From NCBI GenBank assembly GCA_029717555.1, contig JAMDHS010000031.1:159635-223634 (forward strand): a DNA stretch of 64,000 bases, in the 5' to 3' direction. The notes under the pieces were generated by a model. The model made no database searches and was not told the origin of the DNA. It worked only from the letters and a program-made list of their open reading frames with translations. How positions within the stretch are numbered: the first letter of the stretch is position 1; each line of letters begins with the position of its first letter. This DNA is from Peribolospora baueri (lineage: Eukaryota; Basidiomycota; Peribolosporomycetes; Peribolosporales; Peribolosporaceae). Positions 12,101-23,870 of this stretch are shown here, piece by piece. The position numbers and the translations under genes are program-made.

Positions 12101-13133
12101 TTCTCCAACCGACCCATCTCATCCTTTAACCCGACCTTGCTCGGCGTCGCCGTATCCACCATCCCATCAGCCTCCTGCTCCTTCCACACAAACAGTCGAT
12201 GTTTACCTTTCTTGAGCGTCCTGCGAGCATTCGAAAGACAGGGCCGAGATGCAGATGAGAACCGGATATCCGTTCCGGCAGGCGCAGAAGAAGACAGAGT
12301 CGCTCCCACTCACCCTTTCTTGCCGAACAACCGAAACGTGGTCCCTCCCACGACGTTGGTTTCCCTCGGTCCGGCAATGTCATAGATAGTAAAGGTGACT
12401 TGGGCGTTGAGAGGTAGGTCACACAGCTTGAGGGGCATATGAATCCATTCGCTCCACCTGCGTCGCCCAGAAGAGCGCGTCCAAAGATGCAAGAAACGCA
12501 CGCCGATATGAGGGCCGACAAGTATGACCGTTCTTCAGCTTCGGATCTAGACACTCCTGCATCTATGACCACGCTCACGCATGATTGGTCTTGAACGGCT
12601 TGTACGCGGTTCGGTACGGCACCGTCAAAGGCTTGTTTTCCGCCCACAGTTGGCATACGACATAGAGGTCCGGGAAGGGGCTGTTATTACGTACGAACAT
12701 GCGGGAGAACGGTGAGCGGATCGAAAGAAACGATGGGAGAGGAGATACCGTCAGCCTTGAGAGAAAAAAAAAGGCTGGGCTGTCGCTCACGTGGCTTGGA
12801 GGCCCCAATGCCTTGCCTCAGGATGTTCCAACAGCTCGGTGAGCGGCTTGCGTTTCCGGATACCTTCAAGGGAGGATCTGTAAAGAACGAGGGGATGCAA
12901 CGACAGAGGACGTAGTATGAGATACGACGAGAACAAAAGCCATAGGCGACGGCGCTCGTCGGTCCGCGCAATTCTAATCCTAAGCCTCGTCCAGTCCAGC
13001 CACTACCGATCGGTGCCTCCTCCACTCGGGCGCCAAACGGGGACGACGACAAACCGATGACGCACATCCGGAAGGCCAGCGGAAGTTTGAGGTCGGTGAG
13101 CTTGACAAACGAGTAAAAATCCTTTGCGTCCAT
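9161..13133 (-). CDS. VPS34: Class III phosphatidylinositol 3-kinase Vps34
   Basis: Makes PI3P from phosphatidylinositol on endosomes and autophagic membranes, with Vps15 and Atg6/Vps30 partners. The N-terminus ([19 protein letters not shown], from the ATG at 13133) starts a C2-like region; the middle carries the helical PIK domain; the kinase domain fills the C-terminal third. Kinase landmarks: [38 protein letters not shown] (P-loop lysine region), [18 protein letters not shown], the catalytic loop [15 protein letters not shown], and [20 protein letters not shown] (DFS in place of DFG, normal for the family). It ends in [10 protein letters not shown] then TGA at 9161-9163; the aromatic C-terminal helix is a Vps34 hallmark. 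HFFH is encoded by a 15-nt exon at 9697-9711. At least ten introns. Family and strand are certain; exact N-terminal exon borders are not. Confidence 0.92.
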
Positions 13134-14324
13134 TCTCGTCCGTCCGTCCGTCGTCGTTGTCGTTGCAGATCGGTTGGACCGAAACCTTGGTCAGGCTCGA
13201 AGTGATCGACGCTGGACCTGGCCCGAACGTCGGTGCCGCAGTTCGTCGAGACCGCAGCTGATTGATATCATTCATCCCTTCTCTATCTGCTATATCTGCT
13301 ATCTGCGAAGACTCAACCAACTCACTCGCCCGCTTCTCGACGAGCCTCATCTCATAGATGGCACGGCGCGATGTGATGCGACGCCGAACCACCGCGACTG
13401 GATCGTGACGTCTCGCAGCGCATGGCTGATGGACAGAGGCAGGCTACAAGTATTTAAAAAAAAAAAAAAAAAAGAAAAAAAAGGATGAATTGACCAGTTT
13501 CCGCATCTCCACCCTTCTCCATCGTCTTCCGCCGCCGCCTGAATCGCTCGTTTTGCGTTGTTCTTGAAGAGTGCCGATGTAGCTAGCTCATGGGCATGGC
13601 CTGGACGACCGACCCGGCCCGACGTGGCACTCGCGGCAGAAGACGTCATGTCATGACATCTGGACGGCGGCGCTGAGGAAAAAGTTGTGCGCCCATGTTC
13701 TAGAAGCTCGCGGTCACAGACGTACATGAGCGACGAATGCGAGCGAAGAAGCCGGCTCGGCTCGTGTCCGTGTCCGTGGAGGTCAATCATCTATCTATTC
13801 GAACGTGCGTCTTACATGTGCGACGCTCGCCGTCTGCCTCGCCTCGACTCTGCTTACGGCAAACTCCATCCCACAAAAAGCCCCTGCCCCTCACGCTCCC
13901 GACGACGACGACGTGCTCCGACGCGAGCGAAGGACGTGCCGCGGGACAGAAAAGAAAGATATTTCTCATTAAAAGCTCTTGACTGGATGAAGGAGCGGGG
14001 CGGAACGAAGTACTCGAAAAGACGAACGAAAGGAGATCGATCGAGAGAGAGAGAGAGACGGGAACAGACAGAACCTCCTTCCATGTTTTCTCCCTTCCTC
14101 GCTTCCTTCCTCGCTTCCCATTCATCCCGTTTCGTGAACAAAGAGGCTCGCGTCCGATCGACGAATCGGCGCAAAGGAGAATAGAGAGAGGAGCGTGGTG
14201 GTGGGGGGAGGGAAGCAAGAACGGACGGACGGACAGAACGAATTTAGGTATCGGTGTTGGGTGTGAGAGACGTATGTGAGAGAGATGTGGGTGGCAGGAA
14301 GACCGGAGGCGGATCTGGGGACCA
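13134..14324. other. VPS34 upstream and TUB2 3' region
   Basis: Upstream of VPS34 and downstream of TUB2, both on the minus strand. Contains an A-rich run (about 13454-13482, nearly pure A). Open frames here overlap in several registers and show no domain. An unrecognised short gene cannot be excluded. Confidence 0.45.
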
Positions 14325-16893
<2,569 letters not shown>

Positions 16894-17674
16894 GGTGGAG
16901 GTGGGGGGTGTTTAGGGAGCGAAGGTGGAAGGGAGCGAAGAGGGGGGCTGGAGGGAAGAAGGGAAGGAGGATGGTGGTGGTGGTCGGAGCGTTGGCAGTC
17001 AAGTCCTGGGCGGGCGGCGACGAGAAGCGCGGGCGTGGGTCGGCAGCGGGGCGGAGGAGAGGAGAGGCAAGGAAGGAGGGAGGGCGAGAAGGGAGGGAAG
17101 AAATCGAGAGCGCGAGTCCTGGTTGGTTGCGCCGCTTGCTGGCCGGCGCACCGCGCTAGCCCTTATCCCCACCCATCCCCGCCTCTCTCCGCGACGCGCT
17201 CCCCCATGGCGTGCCGCAGCGCATTCCAAACGCAAACGCCCAGCTCGCAGCAGCTTCCTGCCCTCGTTCGTGACATTCGCCCTCAGTACGGACCATGGCC
17301 CGTCTACAATACACAAAGGACGCCGGAAACGTGAAACAGACGAGACGAACACCAAATCGGCGCCACAGCAGATGGGGAGAGATGAAAAATGAGATGAGAC
17401 GAGATAAGACGAGACGAGACGGTAACACATGACACGAGACGGCGTGGGAAAAAAGAAAAAAAGCCCAGCTGCGCACGCCCTCCCTCTACCGGCGTCAAGG
17501 CCAAACAAAGCCTTTGGCTCTTCTCTCTCGAGATCCGGATCCTCTTCGAACGACCCGATGCGACGCGACGCGACAGACAAAGACAGAAAAGACAGACAGA
17601 CAGATAACAGGCAAACGAATCGGCGCAAGAGGGAGCGAAACACACGACGGTAAAAGCGCCAAGCGTCGCCCCCG
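16894..17674. promoter_or_regulatory. TUB2 upstream region
   Basis: Lies between the TUB2 start and the PTC7-like stop, both minus strand. It is strongly purine-rich on the plus strand (pyrimidine-rich on the coding strand), a pattern common in promoters of highly expressed fungal genes. Runs of GACGA/GACAGACA occur near 17395-17610. No gene. Confidence 0.45.
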
Positions 17675-20639
17675 TCACCGCTCGCGTTCGGGCTCACGCT
17701 CGGGCTCTGCGGCGGGGACGCCGACGTCCGCGCCTTCGCCCACCACGGCCACGAGGACGGTAATGTCTAAGTGATGAAAAAGCAAAGAAAAGCAAAGCAG
17801 AATAGTCAGCCATCAACCACCCTGCCATCCATCCACCCTCCACACTCCGATAACTCACCATCCCTCTTCCCCCCCGCGTAGCTCAACCCTTCCTCCATGG
17901 CCCTCTGCTGGAACGGACTGCTGACGGCGCGCGTGTCCTGGCTCACCGCCTTGGCGCGCGAGCAGAGCGCCTCCGAAACGAGCTGCGGCGAGAAGCACGG
18001 CCGAAGGGAGAGCGGCGTCGGCGAGCGCGGTCGACACGGCGTCGTCTCTCCTGCCGTCGTCATCGCCGGACTAGAAGGCGGCTTTCCGGCGCTGGAAGGC
18101 GGAGAGCTCGCAGAGGACGATGAGTCTTCGCTCGAGGCCATCGACGAGTCGTCGGACGAGTTGGACGTCGGTGGAGGGTACAGCGACAAGAAAGAGAAGG
18201 AAGCATCCGCCGACGATGGCGTCCCCGTGTCAGGAGAAGAAGGGGAGGGGCAAGGTTGGGCGAGCTGTACAAACTTAAGCACCTCCTCGACGATCTGTTC
18301 GTTGACCCACCGCCGCACATGAGGGAGAACGAAAGGTCGCACGTCAGCTCGCGTCTGCACATCCACCGCCAAGAGAGGCATACTGTCGGACACAGCCACA
18401 GCCCACTCACGTCCTCGTCGAACAGGTTGTCCACCAACCCATCGCTCCCGAGCACCACTATGTCTCCCTTCTCCACCTTGACCGTCCACCTCCCCGCGTC
18501 CCGCCTAGGCTCGTCCCACCCTCCGTCGGCGAGTCCTCTTCCCTGAGCAAACTTGGCCTTGCGCGCGCGGAGCTGCGCCTTTCTAGCATAGTCCTCCGCC
18601 GACGTCGTAGAGGTGGAGGAGCGCGCGTCGGACGCCGAGACCGCCGCCGCTGCTCGTCTCCTAGCCTCGTCCTCCTCCCCCTCTCCCTCCCCCTCCCCCT
18701 CCGTAGCCGAAGCGCCGTGCGCCCGCTTGTCTCCCTCCGCAGCACCCATCATGCCGAGCTGAACGGGGAAATTGAAGCTATGCTGCTGTTCCAAGGTGCG
18801 AAAGATGAGTTGGCCCGGTAGAACCGTGCCATCGGCCGCTGTCAGCCGCTCCGTGACGAAGGCCGCATCGCTGACCGTAGTGGCTCCCGACCGGCCGTCT
18901 TCGACAGACCCTCGCTCGCCACCGCCGCCACCGCCGCCGCCGCTATCACCACTACCGTCGTCAGGTCGATCAGGCCGGATGAGCATGAGCACGGAATCGC
19001 CGATGTTGGCCACCCGGAGCTCGTCGCCGATGAGTAGAGCCAACAGAGCCGTGGAAGAGCCGATGATGCCTTCCGCTTGCGCCGCCCGCACGCACCGCTC
19101 CCACCCGCGCTGCATCAGCTCCACCGGGTCCTGCTCCACGTCCCCTCGCCCCACGTCCTCCCCCTCCGACCCGTCCCGCGACCGCTGGTAACGCTCGGAA
19201 GAACGCTCGAATCCCTCTCCGGAACCTTCTCTCCTCTCTCCTTCTTCTCTTTCTCCGCGCCCCTCCGCTCCCTCGCCCGCTTTCGTACCTGCGTCTCTCT
19301 GAAGTATGGTGGCCTGGGCGAGAGATTGCGTGGCCTCGTCGGCACAAAAGTGCATGAGCAGCCTAGAGAACATCGCTGGATCTGCACCCTCCCTTCCCGC
19401 CCATCCCCCGACGCCGTCTGCAATCCCGAGGGCGGACGGAAGGAGGAAGTAGGCGTCCTCGCCCACCGAGACGGACAGGTGGGCTTGCGGACATGCTGAA
19501 GAGGAGGAGGAGGGGTCGAGAGCGAGCGAAGAAGAGGACGGCCGTTCGCGAGAGGAGGAAGGGTCAACGGGGATCGGAGGAGGATCTGGCGATCGCTCCT
19601 TCTCCTTCTCCTTTCCCTTTCCCTTCCAGCTTCTCTGCCTCTCCGACCCGGCTTCGAAAGTCGACCCGCTGGGAGGCCGCGAAGGCGGGCCAGAACCGCC
19701 GCTCAGAGGGTGCCGCTTGGGAATGCCGTAGGCTCCGGTGCGGAAACCAAAATCCCTTCTGTCCGCACCCTTGCTCTCGCCAGCGACGAGGGAATGTCGT
19801 CTCCGGGAGCCTTGGGGTACGGCCAGAGGCGGGTAGGCGTGATGTGCCGACGAGGGCGCGTACGGAGACTGAGGATCGGATGGGTCCGCCGCCGTCGTCG
19901 CGGAGGGCGCCGGCGAAGGATGGACAGGCATGGAAAGCACGCCAGGAAGGGTAGGGTCAGATGGAGGGGGGGTCGAGGACGTCGAGCTAAGCGTCGACCG
20001 AGCAGAGCCGGAAGATGAGTTGCCTCCCGACCCGGCCGAGCCGTTCGAGCCGCTCGACGGCCCAGGGCTCGCCGCACCGTTCGCAGGCTCGCTACCGCAA
20101 CCGCCGCCGCCAGAGCCGCCGGCGTCCGCTACAGCGCCCCCCCCCGCATCGGACTTGGAGCCGGCAGGTAAAGGGCGAGGGTGGACGAGAGGAGGAGAGG
20201 GGGGAAAGACGGAAGGGTAGACGCCGGCGCCATTGCCGCTCGTTGGAAGTCCCACGTTAAGGCTGACGCCGATGTCCGCGCCGTTCAGTTTGTAAGGATA
20301 GTACACGGCACCTCCGCCACCGCCGCCACCGCCAGGACTGCCGCCGGGAAGAGGGGCGGACCCTGACGGAGAGCCAGCGCCGACATGACCACCTGGGCCA
20401 GCCGCGGGTGGCCAGAAGTGTAGCGTCCTCCTCTCCTTCCGATGGTGTTGATGCTGAGAGGGTGCAGGCGTGCGCGCTCCATCGCGAGAGGCGGAAGGGG
20501 CGGAAGTGGACGAGGGAGGAGGCGCGGCGGCGGTAAAGGCGAGCGCGGTGTGGTGTCGGTACGAGGAGGGGGCGGATTTTGCGGAAAGAAGGGCGGAAGA
20601 GCGCCCGGCTCTGGAGAGCAACTTGGTGGACCTAGACAT
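17675..20639 (-). CDS. PTC7: PP2C-type protein phosphatase, Ptc7-like, probably mitochondrial
   Basis: Metal-dependent Ser/Thr phosphatase. The N-terminus (MSRSTKLLSRAGRSSALLSA) is rich in Arg/Ser and lacks acidic residues, fitting a mitochondrial presequence; yeast Ptc7 is mitochondrial and linked to coenzyme Q control. About 300 low-complexity Pro/Ser/Gly residues follow. The catalytic part starts near residue 400: LGIADGVGGWAGREGADPA, then GSSTALLALLIGDELRVAN and IGDSVLMLIR, HSFNFPVQLGMMG, VLGSDGLVDNLFDED, IVEEVLKFVQLAQP, and a last exon completing GGKRDDITVLVAVVGEG. These are the Asp-bearing metal sites of the family. Two introns near the 3' end; stop TGA at 17675-17677. The low-complexity N-terminal half and an acidic insert (GEGEGEGEED) make the protein more than twice the length of yeast Ptc7. 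Confidence 0.88.
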
Positions 20640-21485
20640 CGGCGGTCCGCCCCTGAGAGACGTGACAAGGGCCTACCACGGTCTTGGACGGGTCGGTGAG
20701 CGGGTCCAGGTTTTGACGAGAGACGGAGAGGTCAAGGTGAAGACGATAAAGATGTGGCGCAGGCCGGAATACGTCCGTCCGATATTGCGACCGATCGTGC
20801 AGGGTAAGAATTGGCAGCGCGGAGGCGGATGAATGGGGGCCTGTCGACTGGAGACCGGCGTGGGGAGGACGAAACCGACGAGCTGAGCTGCCCAGAGAAA
20901 ACAGAGATGGTATCAACACGATTGGTCTATGCCCAGGTGTGAGTCGGAAGCCAACTGGGCGACAGTCGCCCCCGCGACGAGGCTGGAAATCACTCTGAGC
21001 CGGGAACTTCCGTCGCCAGGCACGTGACAGCGATGCAGACCACGTGGGACCGGCGAGGCGCTATCGATGGCGGAAAGCTGAGTACGTCATGTTCTCGATC
21101 CATAAAGATGAGCGCCGGGGTGGTGCCTTGGACGAAGGAACCTCAAGATCTCGCTCAAGCTCATCAGCACGAAACGTTGCCTTGTCCTTGCATTTTTCAC
21201 CCTGAAATGGGATATTGTCTCATTCACACTCAACAAAGATCGTTGTCATGGACAAAGAGCGGTCCAGTCCCAGGAAGGAAGTACAGTATATGAAGGGTCC
21301 CGTTCCCTTCCCGCTCTCCCTCCATCCTCAAGCCTTCTCCTCTCCCTACTTACTCCATAATCATCACTGGCAAACCTTGCCCTTCTTTACCATCTCCCTC
21401 ACTCCCTGCCGCCCCACTGCATCAGACTACAATGTCACCATGCTCTGACTCAGACGCCTGAGTCTTCGGCATTTTAGACACTTGG
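20640..21485. other. PTC7 upstream region and degraded sequence
   Basis: The first ~200 bases are probably the PTC7-like promoter. Beyond that, short frames show no domain. The stretch leads into the ABC-transporter remnant at 21486. Confidence 0.45.
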
Positions 21486-21653
21486 ACGGTCAATACCATC
21501 GTCGTCGAGGACGGCTCGATCATCGAGTCCGGCACGCACGAAGAACTAATGGCGAGGAGGGGTCGTTACGAGCAGCTCCAGGCCAAGGGCTTCGTCGGAC
21601 CCAGAAGTGCGGACGAACAAGGACTAAACCAAGGGCCATGCGGTGCTGAATAG
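21486..21653 (+). pseudogene. C-terminal scrap of an ABC transporter
   Basis: One open segment reads TVNTIVVEDGSIIESGTHEE, then LMARRGRYEQLQAKGF, and stops at TAG 21651-21653. This is the segment after the H-loop of a full-size ABCB/MDR-type transporter (pattern V-x-D/E-x-G-x-I-x-E-x-G-T-H-x-E-L). Walker A, signature and Walker B are all missing upstream, where the frame is closed, so only the last ~55 codons survive. It abuts the left arm of the inverted repeat, suggesting a rearrangement cut through a transporter gene. Confidence 0.7.
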
Positions 21654-21686
21654 GTGGACCCAGGCGGAAAAAGGGCCGTCTGAGGG

Positions 21687-22090
21687 ACGAGAGTAAACAT
21701 AGACAGCGTAGACCAGTCTAGCGCGACCGCTCTCTTCGCGAGTCCCCTTGGAAAAAAAGCTTTGAAATTTTGCCATTCTGTTAAGTTATTCTCTCGGCCC
21801 TGCAAGTAGAGCGGCGTTACTCCTCGGCAAATCCCCCTCTTCCCTCGCCGACATCTTTACCGCCCTCGAAAATGAGCACCTCGCTCAGTTTCGGCACGCC
21901 CTCGTCAAACGGCATAACGGGCAAACGCTTTGTATTCTTTGCAAGATGCAAAAGCAGAGGGCACACTCCCTGCGGCGATTCAAGGCGCGGTGCCCACCTT
22001 TGAACCTGTCCCATCTTTTCCGGGAGTCGGACGCAGCCCGCATGCAGGTCTGGGAAGATAAACTCCTACAAACGACCCTCCAAGCTCAGG
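21687..22090 (+). repeat. Left arm of 404-bp perfect inverted repeat
   Basis: Exact reverse complement of 22129-22532, as shown by identical translations read outward from each arm. The plus strand reads an open stretch with IFTALENEHLAQFRHALVKR and LCILCKMQKQRAHSLRRF, which looks like former coding sequence of unknown origin. Confidence 0.93.
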
Positions 22091-22128
22091 ATGCGTATTT
22101 CGCGTAGCATGTAGGATGCTATTTCGCG

Positions 22129-22532
22129 CCTGAGCTTGGAGGGTCGTTTGTAGGAGTTTATCTTCCCAGACCTGCATGCGGGCTGCGTCCGACTCCCGGA
22201 AAAGATGGGACAGGTTCAAAGGTGGGCACCGCGCCTTGAATCGCCGCAGGGAGTGTGCCCTCTGCTTTTGCATCTTGCAAAGAATACAAAGCGTTTGCCC
22301 GTTATGCCGTTTGACGAGGGCGTGCCGAAACTGAGCGAGGTGCTCATTTTCGAGGGCGGTAAAGATGTCGGCGAGGGAAGAGGGGGATTTGCCGAGGAGT
22401 AACGCCGCTCTACTTGCAGGGCCGAGAGAATAACTTAACAGAATGGCAAAATTTCAAAGCTTTTTTTCCAAGGGGACTCGCGAAGAGAGCGGTCGCGCTA
22501 GACTGGTCTACGCTGTCTATGTTTACTCTCGT
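22129..22532 (-). repeat. Right arm of 404-bp perfect inverted repeat
   Basis: Mirror of the left arm across a 38-nt spacer (22091-22128). The spacer holds two near-identical direct words, atgcgtatttcgcg and atgctatttcgcg. Immediately outside this arm the sequence becomes Copia integrase; outside the left arm it is unrelated. Confidence 0.93.
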
Positions 22533-22975
22533 TTCGATCAGCCCTATACGAGCGGTCCGGCATGAGACGACGACGCCACACACGCCTCAGTCAAACGGCG
22601 TCGCAGAACGGTCCCGGGGCGTACTCTTCCCGACAGCGCGTGCTATGATGCTCGCGACTAATGCTCCAGCTCAGCTCTGACCAGAAGCAATGCGAGCTGC
22701 CGCTTATCTACGCAATCGCCTACCGACCAAAGGCAGAACCAAAACGCCGTATGAGCTCTGGTTCGGCAAACCGCCCACCTTCAATCACCTTCGCGTATGG
22801 AGGTGCAGAGCGTTCGTACACATCCCCAAAGAGCTCCACGAAGGCAAGTTTCAACCCGCGGCGTGGGTAGGTGCCATGGTCGGCTACAGCGAAACGAGCA
22901 AAGCATGGGATCTACAACGTGGAGACGCAAATACCGAATCGTGCGACGTCGTTTTCAATGAGGAAGTACGATGTG
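22533..22975 (+). mobile_element. Dead Ty1/Copia retrotransposon fragment (integrase)
   Basis: Reads HETTTPHTPQSNGVAERSRG, the classic catalytic-core Glu region of Copia integrase, then AAAYLRNRLPT, TPYELWFGKPPTFNHLRVW, VGYSETSKAWDL and the VVFNEE end motif. An in-frame TGA at 22678-22680 sits where Copia elements usually have Trp (APAQL-stop-PEA), consistent with one G-to-A change. No reverse transcriptase, RNase H or LTRs are seen next to it, so this is a truncated non-functional copy. Confidence 0.85.
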
Positions 22976-23870
22976 CGTCGCATTTCCTTTTTTTTTTCTG
23001 GCTTAGGCGTTTCTTGTTTCTTCACGCACTGACGTCGGCTCGTTCATTTTATCCGGGCACCCCTCTTGGCGTTTTGTTCTTCCTCGGATGACTAGGTCTG
23101 GCAAGTGGAAAGGGGCGTCATTACCCACTTTGTGATCAGCCCATCCTCCTTCAACCTGCCGTCCTGCCCGCTTTCCAACGTAAAGTCTTACGAACCTACT
23201 CAGAACGCCGCTATCCGCCTTCGCCTTCCCTCCTCGCAGTTGGCGGGCTTAATAAGCGATTGTAACCAAGAGAACAAGGTATCGACCGGCTTTCACGCCG
23301 TTTGATTCCACCGTTGAAACCAGGGAGAGAGAGAGCGAATGGCGCTCCTTATATACAGCGCATCTGAGGATCGCATCCTTCCTATTGTTCCCATGCTCAT
23401 GCACGTGCATACGGCTGCGGCAACTAGCAAGGGAGGCTTAACCGTCCCTTTCTTCTAACAGATGCGGTCCGTACACGTGCACGTTTGGACAAGACGGTCC
23501 CCTCGCACGTCGAACTACTCCGCCACCCTTACGATTTCCATGGCGTCGAAGGCGAAGGGAAACGGGGACGAGCTTCACCCTCTGAGACATGATAGGAAGC
23601 GGTGGCTTTCAACATTGCAACGGAGTGTTCGAGGGAAGGGCATGGGCATGGGCACATGTACACGTACATGATCGAGTTATGAGAGCGTCGGGAGACAAGA
23701 AAGGAGGACGTCATAGGGTCGGATGGCCCCTCATCGTCGTCATTGATGTCAAGCTACCGACGAAGCGCACAACCGTCGACGACGGCGGAAGCAAACAATT
23801 AAAAGAAGGGAGATATAGCTGAGTAGCGTTCGACTGGTCGAATGTCAACTCGCAGCTCGCCTCCTCTCCC
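22976..23870. other. Degraded region between Copia remnant and TOM70
   Basis: Contains a poly-T patch near 22987-22999. A short open frame at 23105-23305 has no recognised domain. Nothing is supported as a gene; the last 50 bases are TOM70 3' flank. Confidence 0.5.

Noticed and set aside
13687-14184. 165-codon plus-strand frame downstream of TUB2
   Set aside because: Arg/Ser-rich, low complexity, opposed by longer minus-strand frames; no domain.
21687-22532. Inverted repeat as terminal repeats of a DNA transposon
   Set aside because: The arms are separated by only 38 nt with no transposase, and no target duplication flanks them.
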